Part shown: piece by piece, positions 49,894-61,900 of the stretch | How the letters are laid out: every line of letters starts with the position of its first letter | Numbering within the stretch: position 1 is the first letter of the stretch | From: an uncultured Bacilli bacterium | GTDB taxonomy: Bacteria; Bacillota_I; Bacilli_A; RF39; UBA660 | Assembly: GCA_934162125.1 (NCBI GenBank) | Contig: CAKPHU010000002.1 | Coordinates: 186,001-250,000, forward strand | DNA length: 64,000 nucleotides | Reading direction: 5' to 3' | Made by a program: the position numbers and the translations under genes | The notes under the pieces: generated by a model | Database searches by the model: none | What the model was told of the DNA's origin: nothing | What the model saw: the letters and a program-made list of their open reading frames with translations, nothing else

Positions 49894-51273
49894 TTAATAA
49901 TCACAGTTTCCTGGAGTTCTAGGATAAGGAATAACATCACGGATATTCTCTACCCCTGTTAGGTAAATAAGAAGTCTCTCAAATCCCATACCAAAACCTG
50001 AATGAACACAGCCTCCGTACTTTCTTAAGTTTAAGTACCATTGTAGACCTTCTTTTTCCATACCTAACTCATCCATACGATTAACTAATTTATCATAATC
50101 TTCTTCTCTTTGTGATCCACCAATTAATTCACCTGCACCAGGTACTTCTAGATCAACAGCTGCAACTGTCTTGCCATCTGGATTTAGTTTCATATAGAAT
50201 GCCTTAATATCTTTTGGCCAGTTCTTTATAAATACTGGGCTATTAAAGTACTCAGTAATATATTTTTCATGTTCTTTTGCAATATCTTCACCATATTCTG
50301 GTTCAAATTCCCATTTAACCTTAGCTTCTTTAAGTATTTTAATTACTTCTTCATGATCAATCCTTACAAAGCTACTATTTAATAATTTATGTAATTTATC
50401 AAGTAAGCCTTTTTCTACAAATTGATCAAAGAATTCCATCTCTGCTGGAGCATTATCTAAAACATATTTAACAATATACTTTAACATGTCTTCTTCAATA
50501 TCCATAACTTGTTCCAAATCACAGAAAGCAATTTCTGGTTCAATCATCCAAAACTCATTAGCATGTGTTTTAGTATTAGAGTTTTCTGCTCTAAAAGTAG
50601 GTCCAAAAGTATAAGTTTTCTTATAAGTTAACGCAAAAGTCTCTGCTTGTAATTGTCCACTAACTGTTAAAGCTGCAGGTTTACCAAAGAAATCTTTACT
50701 ATAATCTACTTTTCCTTCTTTTGCTATTCTATCTAAATCAAGAGTAGTAACTTGAAACATTTCTCCTGCACCTTCACAGTCACTTGCTGTTATAAGTGGA
50801 GCATGGAAATAAACATACCCATGTTCTTGGAAATATTTATGAATAGCGTAAGCTGCTATACTTCTAACTCTAAATACTGCTCCAAAAAGATTTGTTCTAG
50901 GGCGAAGATAAGCTTGTTCTCTTAAAAACTCTCTTGTATGTCTTTTTGGTTGTATTGGATAATCATCTGGACAATCTCCCAATAATTTAATATCAATAAC
51001 TTGTAATTCAAAATCTTGTCCCTTAGCTGGAGAACTAATAACTGTTCCCTTTACTTCGATTGCAGATCCAATCTTTATTTTTTGTATTTCTTCAAAACTC
51101 TCTAATTTATCATCATAAACTACTTGTACTGGTTTAAAATAAGTTCCATCATTAAAATCAATAAATCCAAATTCTTTTTGTTTACGGTGATTACGTACCC
51201 ATCCTTGTAGTACTACTTCTTTATCTATATATTTTTTATAATCACTATATATATCTTTAACATCAATAATCAT
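49894..51273 (-). CDS. asnS: Asparagine--tRNA ligase
   Basis: 459 aa, normal length. The OB-fold anticodon domain (VVLQGWVRNHRKQKEFGFI) is followed by a class IIb core: HKYFQEHGYVYFHAPLITAS (motif 1 region), FGPTFRAENSNTKTHANEFW (motif 2) and GFGMGFERLLIYLTGVENIR (motif 3), ending YPRTPGNCDY. The C-terminus and TFRAENSNT distinguish AsnRS from AspRS. It follows the nagZ-like gene by 9 nt. Confidence 0.96.
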   Translation of the reverse strand: MIIDVKDIYSDYKKYIDKEVVLQGWVRNHRKQKEFGFIDFNDGTYFKPVQVVYDDKLESFEEIQKIKIGSAIEVKGTVISSPAKGQDFELQVIDIKLLGDCPDDYPIQPKRHTREFLREQAYLRPRTNLFGAVFRVRSIAAYAIHKYFQEHGYVYFHAPLITASDCEGAGEMFQVTTLDLDRIAKEGKVDYSKDFFGKPAALTVSGQLQAETFALTYKKTYTFGPTFRAENSNTKTHANEFWMIEPEIAFCDLEQVMDIEEDMLKYIVKYVLDNAPAEMEFFDQFVEKGLLDKLHKLLNSSFVRIDHEEVIKILKEAKVKWEFEPEYGEDIAKEHEKYITEYFNSPVFIKNWPKDIKAFYMKLNPDGKTVAAVDLEVPGAGELIGGSQREEDYDKLVNRMDELGMEKEGLQWYLNLRKYGGCVHSGFGMGFERLLIYLTGVENIRDVIPYPRTPGNCDY

Positions 51274-51282
51274 AATAACCTC

Positions 51283-52404
51283 CTACATCTTATAAGCCAT
51301 CTTAAAAGCTAAAATTCTAAGCACTGCTTTATCAATGACTTCTTCTTTAATTGTGCCATCTAAAACAGCATCATAAACTTCATTATACATACTCTTATAA
51401 TCTGAAGTAATAATCATATCATTAAGAGCATTAATTGCTAAAACAGCGGCACGACCATCTTCTACATAACTTTCAACGGCATCCATTGCTAAGTCATCTG
51501 TAATAATAATTCCACTAAAATCTAATTTATCTCTAAGTTCTTTATGAACAGTCAAAGATAAACTAGCAGGATATTCACTATCAATAGCTTTAACTACATT
51601 ATGAGAAACAAGTACCATTGGAACTTTATTTTTAATTCCACTTTCAAATGGTAAATAATCATTCTCTACAAAATTCTCATAACTTCTCTCATCAATCGCA
51701 ACACCAGTATGTGTATCAACATTATTTCCATATCCCGGAAAATGTTTTAAACAAGAAGCAATTCCTGCTTTATTCGCATAACTAACCATTTTACCTACAA
51801 GTTCACTTGTCTCTTTAGCATCTCTATTAAATGTTCTATTATTTATAAAATCATCTTCTGAAGTAGAAACATCACTAACTGGTGCTAAATTAGTATTAAC
51901 TCCAATACTAAGTAAAAGATTAGCTTTTTCTTCTTCTGTTTTAGCTAAAAGTTCTTCTCCACCTTCTTCATAGTATTCTCTAGGAGACTTAAACTTTTCT
52001 TCACGAAAAGCTTTATAACGACTAACTCTTGTAACGTAGCCTCCTTCTTCATCTACCGCAATCATTAGTGGAGTATTACTTAATTCTTTTAAATTATCTA
52101 ATTCTTTTTTTATACTTTCTTTATCTTGATTTTGGAAATCTTTCGCAAAAAGAATAAAACCACCTGCATAATAATCATTAATATAATCTTCTGCTAAATT
52201 CTTATCATATCTAACTAAGAATAATTGCCCTATCTTTTCTGCTAAAGATAATTTCTCTAAAGTCTTGCTAGCGTCTTTATAATATTCGCTGAATAATTCA
52301 TCATCTTCGTAGTTACTTATCGTACTACGATTCAAATACTTTGTCCCAAAATAAGCTCCTAATCCTAAAATGATAACTGTAATTATTATAATTATCTTTT
52401 TCAT
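51283..52404 (-). CDS. Membrane-anchored GH3 beta-N-acetylhexosaminidase (NagZ-like)
   Basis: 373 aa from ATG 52404. An N-terminal TM (about 2-22) without a lipobox is followed by a GH3 domain: IGQLFLVRYD, GGFILFAKDFQNQDK, LMIAVDEEGGYVTRV, the catalytic-loop KHFPGYGNNVDTHTG and IITDDLAMDAV. The KH(F/Y)PG...D-H motif is diagnostic for the NagZ branch, which removes GlcNAc from muropeptides. It starts 9 nt after rluD-like and is followed by asnS. Confidence 0.88.
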   Translation of the reverse strand: MKKIIIIITVIILGLGAYFGTKYLNRSTISNYEDDELFSEYYKDASKTLEKLSLAEKIGQLFLVRYDKNLAEDYINDYYAGGFILFAKDFQNQDKESIKKELDNLKELSNTPLMIAVDEEGGYVTRVSRYKAFREEKFKSPREYYEEGGEELLAKTEEEKANLLLSIGVNTNLAPVSDVSTSEDDFINNRTFNRDAKETSELVGKMVSYANKAGIASCLKHFPGYGNNVDTHTGVAIDERSYENFVENDYLPFESGIKNKVPMVLVSHNVVKAIDSEYPASLSLTVHKELRDKLDFSGIIITDDLAMDAVESYVEDGRAAVLAINALNDMIITSDYKSMYNEVYDAVLDGTIKEEVIDKAVLRILAFKMAYKM

Positions 52405-52413
52405 AAGTCTCAC

Positions 52414-53265
52414 CTACTTATTCATAATTTTTTTAAATTCATTTGGATTACTAACTTCAAATAAAATATCTTTTTTGATTACTGGATAATATAATTTTAA
52501 TCTATTCGCATGTAAGTATAATCTAACTTCATTATCACGAACATTACTATATTTCTTATCACCTACAATTGGGTTACCAATTGAATTCATCGCAACTCTT
52601 ATTTGATTCTTTCTTCCTGTCTCAATATTTATACTAACCATTGTATAATTATTACTTTCTTTTATAGTTTTATAATTAGTAATTGCAACTTTTCCATCTT
52701 TATCTTTAACTGCATACACTAAATTAGTCTTTGTCTCTCTCAAATATTGTTCTATTCTACCACTTGGACTCTTTAATTTACCATGTACAACAGCTACATA
52801 TTCTCTCAAACTAACGTATTCATTCCAATTTTCTTGTAATTGATTCTTAATTTTTTCATTCTTCGCAAAAACTACAATACCACTAGTATCTTTATCTAAT
52901 CTATGTACTATAAATACTTTATTATTTTTATCACTACTCTTTAAATATTCTCCTACGATATGATATAAAGTCTTCTCTTTTTCTTTACTAGTCGCAATAG
53001 TAAGTAATCCAGCTGGTTTATTTACTACAATAATATTATCATCTTCAAATACTATTTCGAATGGTAAAGTCTTTTTATTTTTACTATCAGTATCAATAAC
53101 TATATTCATACCTTTAATAAGTCTATAATCATATTTAGTAACTTTAACATTATCTACAAAAATTGCTCCATGTGTTAAATATTGTTTTACTCTCTTCTTA
53201 GGCATATCTAAATTATCATATAAATAATTTAATAAAGTATCTTCTTTCTTAACTGTAATCTTCAT
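52414..53265 (-). CDS. RluA/RluD-family rRNA pseudouridine synthase
   Basis: 283 aa. The N-terminal S4-like RNA-binding domain (VKQYLTHGAIFVDNVKVTK) is followed by the catalytic domain with HRLDKDTSGIVVFAK (Asp in RLDKDTSG is the nucleophile position) and GRKNQIRVAMNSIGNPIVGD. It isomerises uridine in 23S rRNA. It lies just before the nagZ-like gene. The exact target (RluD or YlyB/YhcT type) is not clear. Confidence 0.88.
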   Translation of the reverse strand: MKITVKKEDTLLNYLYDNLDMPKKRVKQYLTHGAIFVDNVKVTKYDYRLIKGMNIVIDTDSKNKKTLPFEIVFEDDNIIVVNKPAGLLTIATSKEKEKTLYHIVGEYLKSSDKNNKVFIVHRLDKDTSGIVVFAKNEKIKNQLQENWNEYVSLREYVAVVHGKLKSPSGRIEQYLRETKTNLVYAVKDKDGKVAITNYKTIKESNNYTMVSINIETGRKNQIRVAMNSIGNPIVGDKKYSNVRDNEVRLYLHANRLKLYYPVIKKDILFEVSNPNEFKKIMNK

Positions 53266-53302
53266 AATAATCCCCTCTTGGAAATATTATAAGACGAAAT
53301 TA

Positions 53303-53339
53303 ACAAAAAAGGAAGAATTCTTTATTCAAAAATCTTCTT
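53303..53339 (-). terminator. Candidate terminator after HAD gene
   Basis: GAAGA...TCTTC with two further pairs after a mismatch (53337-53312), then CCTTTTTTG. The stem is imperfect. Confidence 0.5.
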
Positions 53340-54044
53340 TAAGAACTCTTCCACACCTTTATCTTCGTTACTGACAACTTTTATTTTACTAACTCTCTTA
53401 ACTTTATCTATCGCATTACTAACAGACCCGCTACATCCAACTTTATCTAATAGTTCGATGTCACCTTCTCCATCTCCTATTGCCGCAACTTCTTCTAAAT
53501 TAATTTTCTTCTTTGTACAAATTTTCATAACTCCTGATAACTTATTAATATCTAAACTAGTAACTCCTACATAGAAAGCATCATTAGTTATCTCTACATA
53601 ACAAGTTATGTTTTTTATTTCTAATAATTTTTCTTTAATAGAAACAGCTTCTTCTAGATTTTTACAAACTACTTCTAATTTATAAATATCTTGGATATCT
53701 TCTAAATCATGAAGAATAAACTTGCGATCTTTTCTTAATCCAAATATCTCATTCTTCACACTCTTTAATACTTTTGTAATTGTACTTTTACTAATACTTT
53801 TCTTAAATATAACATTTTCTCTTTTTACATCGTAGACAATTGCTCCTCCACAAGCAACTATATAATCTATAAAAGAAAAGTCTCTATTATAGTACAAAAT
53901 ATCTGAAAGACATCTCTCTGTCACAATTACAAACAATACTTTATCTTTACGTACCTTATCAATCTCCAACATCGTTGAAAGACTAATTGCTTCATATTCA
54001 TCTATTAGTGTCCCATCAAAGTCACTCACAACCATCTTATACAT
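53322..54044 (-). CDS. HAD-superfamily phosphatase (Cof type)
   Basis: 240 aa. Motif I DFDGTLIDE (double Asp), motif II VTERC, Lys region and motif III/IV AAIGDGEGDIELLDKVGCSGSV. The C2-type cap between about 85 and 180 places it in the Cof/YbiV/YwpJ group of sugar-phosphate or cofactor phosphatases. Substrate unknown. It overlaps the PAP2 gene by 19 nt. Confidence 0.87.
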   Translation of the reverse strand: MYKMVVSDFDGTLIDEYEAISLSTMLEIDKVRKDKVLFVIVTERCLSDILYYNRDFSFIDYIVACGGAIVYDVKRENVIFKKSISKSTITKVLKSVKNEIFGLRKDRKFILHDLEDIQDIYKLEVVCKNLEEAVSIKEKLLEIKNITCYVEITNDAFYVGVTSLDINKLSGVMKICTKKKINLEEVAAIGDGEGDIELLDKVGCSGSVSNAIDKVKRVSKIKVVSNEDKGVEEFLKKIFE

Positions 54045-54646
54045 TTATTTTCCCCCCTAAGTCTATTAATCACAATAATAATCACAATAGCCAAACTATA
54101 TCCCGCTAGAACATCAGTTGGATAATGTACACCTACATATATTCTACTAATTCCAATAGATAGTATCAAAATACCTACTAATGTCGCTAAAGTATATTTT
54201 AAATACTTATTCTTAATATTGCAAATAATTAAATATAAAATAACTCCATAGACACAAATTGAAATCATCGCATGTCCACTTGGAAATGAAAAGCCCTTCT
54301 CTATCACTAATCTCAAATGTTCAGGTCTACTTCTTCTAACTAATTGCTTAATAATTGTATTAAATCCAATAGAGGCAACAGCTGAAGAAAGAACATAAAT
54401 AATATCTTTATTTCTTAAAATGAGACATGTCACAATAACTACTATAACTACCGTGATTGGATCTCCAAGTCTAGTAATAAAAGTAAAATAATTATCTAAG
54501 AATGTACAACGACTCTTCATAATAAAATTATAAATAGCTTCATCAATTACTAAGTTCTTATCTAAAAGCACGACTCCAAACACAAGAAAGAAAATAATTA
54601 AAAGTACACTACATATAATTATTTCTTTTTTCTTAAATTGTTTCAT
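54026..54646 (-). CDS. PAP2-family lipid phosphatase
   Basis: 206 aa with about six TM helices. The three phosphatase motifs are intact: KQLVRRSRP, PSGHAMIS and SRIYVGVHYPTDVLAG. It probably acts on undecaprenyl pyrophosphate (BcrC-like) or phosphatidic acid. It overlaps pgi and the HAD gene, so the three are co-translated. Confidence 0.9.
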   Translation of the reverse strand: MKQFKKKEIIICSVLLIIFFLVFGVVLLDKNLVIDEAIYNFIMKSRCTFLDNYFTFITRLGDPITVVIVVIVTCLILRNKDIIYVLSSAVASIGFNTIIKQLVRRSRPEHLRLVIEKGFSFPSGHAMISICVYGVILYLIICNIKNKYLKYTLATLVGILILSIGISRIYVGVHYPTDVLAGYSLAIVIIIVINRLRGENKCIRWL

Positions 54647-55844
54647 CTTCCAACTCCTGCATCTTTTCTTTTAAAATTTTCTTATATATTTCTACCCCTG
54701 GTTGATTAAATGGTTCTACTTCAAATAAATAACCCGAATATGCAGCACTAAGCATCATAAATGCTGATAACTCTCCCATATTTTCTTCATTAACTTTATC
54801 TAATATTATTGTGGTTGCTGGCACCGAATTTAAAACATGTGCTTCTTTAACTGATTCTAATACTAAATTATTAATATCATTCAATTTACAATTTTTATAT
54901 TTAACTTCACTCGTCTCTAAAATCTTTATAAAAGTCTCAAATATAATTGGATTACCCTCTTGAACAAATTGACCTAAAGAATGTAAATCTCTTGTCCCAA
55001 TCATTGAAACTGGAAAAATACCCTTTTTATTTTTACCCTCTGTTTCTCCAAATAATTGTTTTAACCATTCCAAGTAATAACTGAAATTTTCTTGATAAAC
55101 ACTAAAACTTTCAATATATTTACCTTCATCAAATAAATATCTACGTAAAGCTGCATAATAATAAGCTTCATCAACTAAATTAAGTCCTAATTCATAACCA
55201 GAAACTAATTTATCTATATCTAAGTTAAATGACAATGGTAATAAATGAGCAGCCGTCATTAATGAATATCTGCCTCCAATATCTCTAGGTATTTCAAAAG
55301 TTCTATATCCATTATTAAGTGCTTCTTGAAGTAAACTACCCTTTTCTTTATCTGTTGTAATAATAGTTCTCTCTCCTATTTCTTCACTACTATACTTTTT
55401 CTTCATAAACTCTTTCATCAAAGAATAAGTTATCATTATTTCCGTTGTTTCTCCACTCTTACTAATAACGTCTATATAAAAATCTTTATCTTCTAAATAC
55501 TTAAAAGTATCTAAAATAGTTTCACTATCTAAACCATTACCTAAATAAATAACTTCAGTATCACCTTTAGCGTACTTTTTACTGAATATTTGATTTAAAG
55601 CATAACTGCCTAGAAAAGATCCCCCGATCCCAATCACAACTAAGACACTAGCTCTACTTTTAATTTCATCTCTAACTTTTAATATTTCTTCTATTAAAGT
55701 CTGAGAAATTTCTCTCATCCATCCTGTCATCGTACTCTTACTTAACTCTTCAAGTACTAACTTCTTTTTACTTAAATACTTACTACTTAAAGTATCCGCA
55801 TCAACTAGATTCTTGGTATATTTATCAAATTCAAATCCAATCAT
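54633..55844 (-). CDS. pgi: Glucose-6-phosphate isomerase
   Basis: 403 aa, shorter than the about 450 aa of most bacterial Pgi. SIS-type sugar binding: VIGIGGSFLGSYALNQIF, VISKSGETTE, DIGGRYSLMTAAHLLPL, FVQEGNPIIFETF and near the end FNQPGVEIYKK. It interconverts glucose-6-P and fructose-6-P. GGTGATATA precedes the ATG. Start of the pgi-PAP2-HAD set. Confidence 0.92.
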   Translation of the reverse strand: MIGFEFDKYTKNLVDADTLSSKYLSKKKLVLEELSKSTMTGWMREISQTLIEEILKVRDEIKSRASVLVVIGIGGSFLGSYALNQIFSKKYAKGDTEVIYLGNGLDSETILDTFKYLEDKDFYIDVISKSGETTEIMITYSLMKEFMKKKYSSEEIGERTIITTDKEKGSLLQEALNNGYRTFEIPRDIGGRYSLMTAAHLLPLSFNLDIDKLVSGYELGLNLVDEAYYYAALRRYLFDEGKYIESFSVYQENFSYYLEWLKQLFGETEGKNKKGIFPVSMIGTRDLHSLGQFVQEGNPIIFETFIKILETSEVKYKNCKLNDINNLVLESVKEAHVLNSVPATTIILDKVNEENMGELSAFMMLSAAYSGYLFEVEPFNQPGVEIYKKILKEKMQELEDETI

Positions 55845-55892
55845 TATATCACCTTCTATTTAATTATAACAGAAAATTACTCTTTCTGATCC

Positions 55893-55920
55893 AAAAAAGG
55901 AAATAGCCTAAACTATTTCC
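55893..55920 (-). terminator. Rho-independent terminator of the giant glucan synthase gene
   Basis: GGAAATAG-TTTAGG-CTATTTCC (55920-55899) then six Ts, overlapping the stop codon. Confidence 0.87.
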
Positions 55921-58900
55921 TATAAATAACCACATCATGCTTCTTCTTATCATTTACTAATTTAATTTTACTTACACTCGTACCATCAACTAATATTTTA
56001 TCAGTTTTATCTTTTTTAACTTCTATATCATAAGTTGTATCTAAATACTTATAAGTAATATTAAATTTCTTAAATTTATCCAAAACACAAGGTTCAATAT
56101 TTAAAATACTGCCTTCTTTTTTAATACCTAATAAATCTCTAATTCCTACATTATAGAACCAACCAGCAGAACCTGTATACCATGTCCAACCACCTCTACC
56201 AGCCATATTAGTTGCTGAATAAATATCGGCTGCAATAACATAAGGTTCTACTTTATATTCTTCTATATTATTCTTAGTAACTGGATTAATCATTTGATAG
56301 TAACGATAAGCTTCATCATATTTCTTTTCTTTTATTAAAGCCATAATATACCAGCTAACTGCATGAGTATATTGTCCACCATTTTCTCTAATTCCTTTAG
56401 AATAATTCATAATATAACCAGGATTATTTAAAGACTTACTGAAAGGTGGTGTTAAAAGCTTTACTAAACCATGTTCTTCATCCACTAAGTTATCTGAAAC
56501 ACTATTCAAAACTTCATCTTTCTTCTCTTCTGGACAAACTCCACTGATAAGGGCAAAACTTTGTGAAATAAGATCAATCTTACACTCTGTATTGTCATGA
56601 CTACCAAGTCGATCCCCATTATCAAAATAAGCTCTTAAATAATATTTGTCATCCCAACCATACTTATTAAGATTATCTTTTAATTTACTATTAAACTTTT
56701 CTAATTTACTAATATCATAAGAAGAATCAAACTTCTCTATAACTGGTATAAACATCTCAATAATATTGTAAAGGAAGAATCCTAGCCAAACACTCTCGCC
56801 CTTACCTTTAATACCAACTCTGTTCATACCATCATTCCAGTCACCTCCACCCATTAAAGGTAAATGATGACTTCCTAAAGAATTAATACTTAAATTAAGT
56901 GCTTTTTCTAAATGTTTAAACAAACTATCTTTTTCACTAGTATATTCAAAGTTTACAGTCTTTTCATTTTCATAATCTCCAAGAATTGGTGCATTAATAT
57001 AAGGTACTTCTTCACTTAAGATAGCCACATCACCAGTAACTTCAATATACATAATAGTTGCATACACTAGCCATAAATAATCATCTTTATATCTACTTCT
57101 AAGTCCAAAATGATTATCTTCATGCCACCAGTGTAATACATCTCCCTCTATAAACTGATGACTTGCATTTCTTAATATCTGATCATGTGTCACACTTGGA
57201 TCTACTAAAACTATATTCATGGCATCTTGTAATTGATCACGATAACCATAAGCACCACTTACTTGATAAAAACCTGCTTTCGCAAATAGTCTTGAAGAAA
57301 TAGTTTGATATAAGTACCAACCATTTAAAACATAATCAAGTGCCACATCTGGGGTCTTAACCTTCACAACAGATAATTTCTCTTTCCAAGTTGAAACTAC
57401 GTCTTTAAACTCTCTCTTGACACTCTCAACATTACGATATTTTTTAAGAAGCATTTCTAAATAATCATTATCTCTAGAAGCTCCCAACATAAATACCATT
57501 TCTTTTTCTTCTAAAGGTTCAAGTTCAACTTTCGTACTAATACTCTTTGAAAGAATACGATCAACAGATGAATCTGTAAGTTTCATACTAGATGCCATAC
57601 ATACTACAACATCACTATAATTGATACTATAAACATTACGTAACTTAACATAATCATCTCTATCTATATATTCTGTCAAAATATGTCTAGCTGTCTTCTC
57701 CTCAAAATTACCAAGAACAGGATTAATATAGTATGAAACATCTAAAGCTATTTTCTTCTTTGTTTTATTTGTAAGTTTAACTAAATATAACTTAACTGTA
57801 TCTTCTACCGCTACAAACTCACAAATCTCTTTCTTAACTTCACTAGTTTCAGACTCTAAAATACTATATCCAAAACCATGTCTACACTTATCAGCTACAA
57901 AAGTTCTATTATCAAATTTAAATCCTTCACTCTGATCATTAACCACAATATCATTAGTCCATGATGTAATCTTAAATTCTCCTGAATTATAAGCAAATGT
58001 ATAACCACAACCATTATTAGTCACAATAGTACCAAAATTCTTATTACTTATTACATTACTCCAAGGAGTTGGTGTATTTCTATTATAAATAAGGTATTCT
58101 TCCCCATCTTTAACAAAACCACCATAACCATTATCAAATACAATTTTTTCTTTAATTTTACTTTCTACATTTCTTTCGTATAAAGCTTCTTCATAATTAC
58201 TAATTTTATTATGTTCTTGCAAGTCAGAGATAGCACTTTCCAAAGTCATATGATCTTTAATAATAAATTTAAGTCTAGGAACTACATTAAATAAAATTCT
58301 CTCTTCACTAGATAAACTATTACCATCAATTACTTTTATCATTCCAGGCGTATGATAGAAATTATTTAATGAATACATTCTATATATTTCATCATCTATT
58401 TCTTTATTAATAATCTTAGCGTATTTATCTTTCTCATCATTAATAATTACTATATCTACAAAGATAGAATTATTTTTATAGTACTCAAAAGTTTTTAAAA
58501 TACTAAAGACAAATGGTAAATCACTAATATCACTAATATCAACTAAAATAATTGGTCTGTCTCCACTAACTCCAAATTTCCATAAAGCATTCTGTCCCAA
58601 CGCATTTTGTCTTAAAATCTCATTTCTCTCTTCACTAACTGAAATCTTTGTAGTTTGATACAAATAGTTAAGCATAATATTATAAAGTCGCATATCACTA
58701 CCCGTAATAGAAAGCATCTTTGTATTCACAATATTATTAAGTGTCGCTACTTTAAAAGCATTATCTATTTTCTTCTTATCGTTATAGCTTTCAATTATAT
58801 CATTTATTTGTTCTCTACTACGTCCAAATCCCGCAATATAATAAACTGTTGTTGAACTATTTGGTCCAATTAAAATCTTATTTCTAATACTCATTACTGG

Positions 58901-61900
58901 ATCTAAGTTATCACCCACATAATTAGTTAATTTATTATCTAACATAACTGGGTCATTAACAGTTCTACCTCTACCTACGAAATTATATCTTTCTGTTTCA
59001 TAAGAATAATCTTCTAGTGGATCTTCAATTAATAGTCTATTAAACATATAACTATTAACTGCCGCATCCCCTCTACTTCTTCTCTTCATAATTAAAGAAT
59101 TACTCTTCTTATCAAACTCACTAGTAATAAACATACTATTAAATACTCTATGACTAACATCATCCATATTAGGAGAAAGTATTACTTCTGTATAAGTAGT
59201 AAGTTCTAAACTCTTTACTTCATCACTATTATTTCTAAATGTAACCTTTCTAATCTCTCCGTGATGAGAACTCATTACAATAATCTCTGTCTTAGTAGTT
59301 ATTACTCCATCTTTTCTAATGTACTTAATATTATCTGAAGCAAAAACAACTTCGTAATTATCGCACTTCTTATTAACAGGTGCATAAGTATTAGACCAAA
59401 CATAATCAGTATCTAAATCCTTAATATACATAAACATACCATAGTCTTGTTCTGTTACTTTACGATATCTATTTAATTGAAGAGTTCTATATCTTGAGAA
59501 ACTATCTCCTCTATCATTCATAAGTAAAGCATATTTTCTATTAGATAGAACTGATACTTCTGGCATATAAGAAATATAGTTAAAGTATCTGATATCGTTT
59601 TCTATTCCTTCTTTAGCATAATTATATTTCTTATAATCAGCCATCTTCATATCAATATCTGCTTTTACTTGAACTTTTTCTTTTAATAAAATGTCATAAG
59701 TCTTAATATTAACGTTATGATGGAAATAGTTCTTAATAGCTCCATCTTTTAAATAATTTGTAAGTCCCGCTAATATCATTCCTTGATGATGTGAAAAGAA
59801 TGCTTCCACAACACCTTTATTATCATAGTCATAAGCTTCATATAGACCATATTTTCCAGTCATGTCTAGTTCTCTAAACTTTAATATATTCTTATAAACA
59901 TCCCTTGGAAATAACTCCATTACCATAAGTGAAGCATAAGGAGCTAAAACTATTCTATTATCACTAGACTCTTTTGCCTTTAAGTATGGTGTCGCAAAAG
60001 CTCTATATTTATAGTTTAATGAATTATCAAGTTCATTATAAGCTGACTCACTAATTCCCCATGGCAACTTTCTAGAAACCCCTGCCACATAGTCTTTTTG
60101 ACAGAAATATGAAAATTTATAAGACTCATCCAACAATGTATTTGGATAATTCTTCATAAATAAAAGTGGCATATAATATTCAAAAGCTGTTCCAGACCAA
60201 GAAATAAGTCCTTTTCTTCCCTTATAAGTTGTTAAAGACTTATCAAGAGAAAACCAGTGTTTACTAGAAACATCTCCTAAACAAATAGCTAAATAACTAG
60301 TAAGTCTAGATTCACTCGCAAACTTATTATAGTTATAAATAGAAAGTTTCCCTTCATTATCATCATACCCTATACTAAAGACATGTTTCTTAGTATATAG
60401 CTTTCTAAAATTAGTATTCTTAATCAATTTATCACATAACTTAACTAGCTTCTCATCACCCAATTTATATAAGAATTCTCTTACTACAATCAAAGAACTA
60501 ACAAAGTTACCAGAGTCAACTGTTGAAACAAACCTTGGATTTATTACTTTACCAGTCTTAATAGAATACCAGTTATATAAATGACCATGCCATTTTTCTA
60601 ATTTAGAAACACTATCTAAAACCTTCTCTATAAGTTCAAGTGCTTCATCTTTTTTAATAAACTCTAATTCATAAGCACTAACTATACTTACAAGTGAAAA
60701 ACCTATCGCTGTTGGAGAAGTCCTCATATCTAGTTTTTCTTCCCTATTTTCCTGATAATTATCAGGAATTAAATAGAAATATTCTGCACGTAAATTATCT
60801 TTAAAGTATAACCATGTCTCATAAGCTAATTTCTTAACGTCTTCATCTTCATCTTCTTTTAAATCTACTCTCTCATCTGGAATAGTTAAACTAACATAAT
60901 ATAAGATAAAAGGAGCTGAAATAAATACTAATGCAATTATAAAAGCAACTACTTCTTTAAAAATAATACCTAAAATAATGAAGACAACACTAACCCCAAT
61001 ATTAAAATAGAAATTCTTAATGTAAGTAATTAAATCACTTTTCAAAGTCTTTTCTGCATCTTCTGCTGTTACCCAATTAAGTAAATTCTTATGACTAACA
61101 GTAAGTCTATAAATAGTTCTAAAGAAAGCGTCTAAATATAGTTTTGTATAAAATGGAATTGTCGCTAAAGTAATATAACACTTCAAAATAAGACTTCTTC
61201 CACCAAAAACTAAGTTCTTATAATAAACCGTCTTACTATGTGATTCTTCTTTAATTAATTTATTCTTCAAAAAGAAGATAACTGGTATCGCAATCGCTAA
61301 AACAACAAATCCAACCCACCACCAAGCATTAACTTTTGGACAACAAACTGCTAAAAGTAATACCACCAAAAGTAATGGTTGATAAAATATTCTCACAATA
61401 TTGTCCAATATTTTAAACTTACCCAAAATATTAATTGGATTCTTAATTAGATCTCCTTTTTTATTTCTAACTCTATTTCCTAACCAGGAAATAATCTGTG
61501 TATCTCCTCTAGCCCAACGATGATGTCTAGAAGTATCAGTTAAAAACTTTGCAGGGAAATCATCAACTAATTCAATATCTGATACATAACCACAACGTAA
61601 ATAATTTCCTTCTAATAAATCATGTGAAAGTATTAAATTATCTGGAAATACTCCATCTAATATCTGATCAAATACTTTTAAATCATAAATACCCTTACCT
61701 ACAAAACTTCCTTCTAAAAAAGTATCTTGATATACATCAGGTATCAAAGCGGAATAAGTATCAAATCCTCCTATACCTGCAAATATTTGACTATATAAAC
61801 TCTTATTAGTTGCTTCAATGTCCACACTAACTCTAGGTTGCATAATTCCATATCCACTAATAACCTTAGTACCCTCTTTATTTAAAACAGGTCTATTTAA

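Noticed and set aside
61549..61809. Plus-strand 86-aa frame inside the giant glucan synthase gene
   Set aside because: Antisense to the conserved GT84 region, low-complexity and without a ribosome-binding site.
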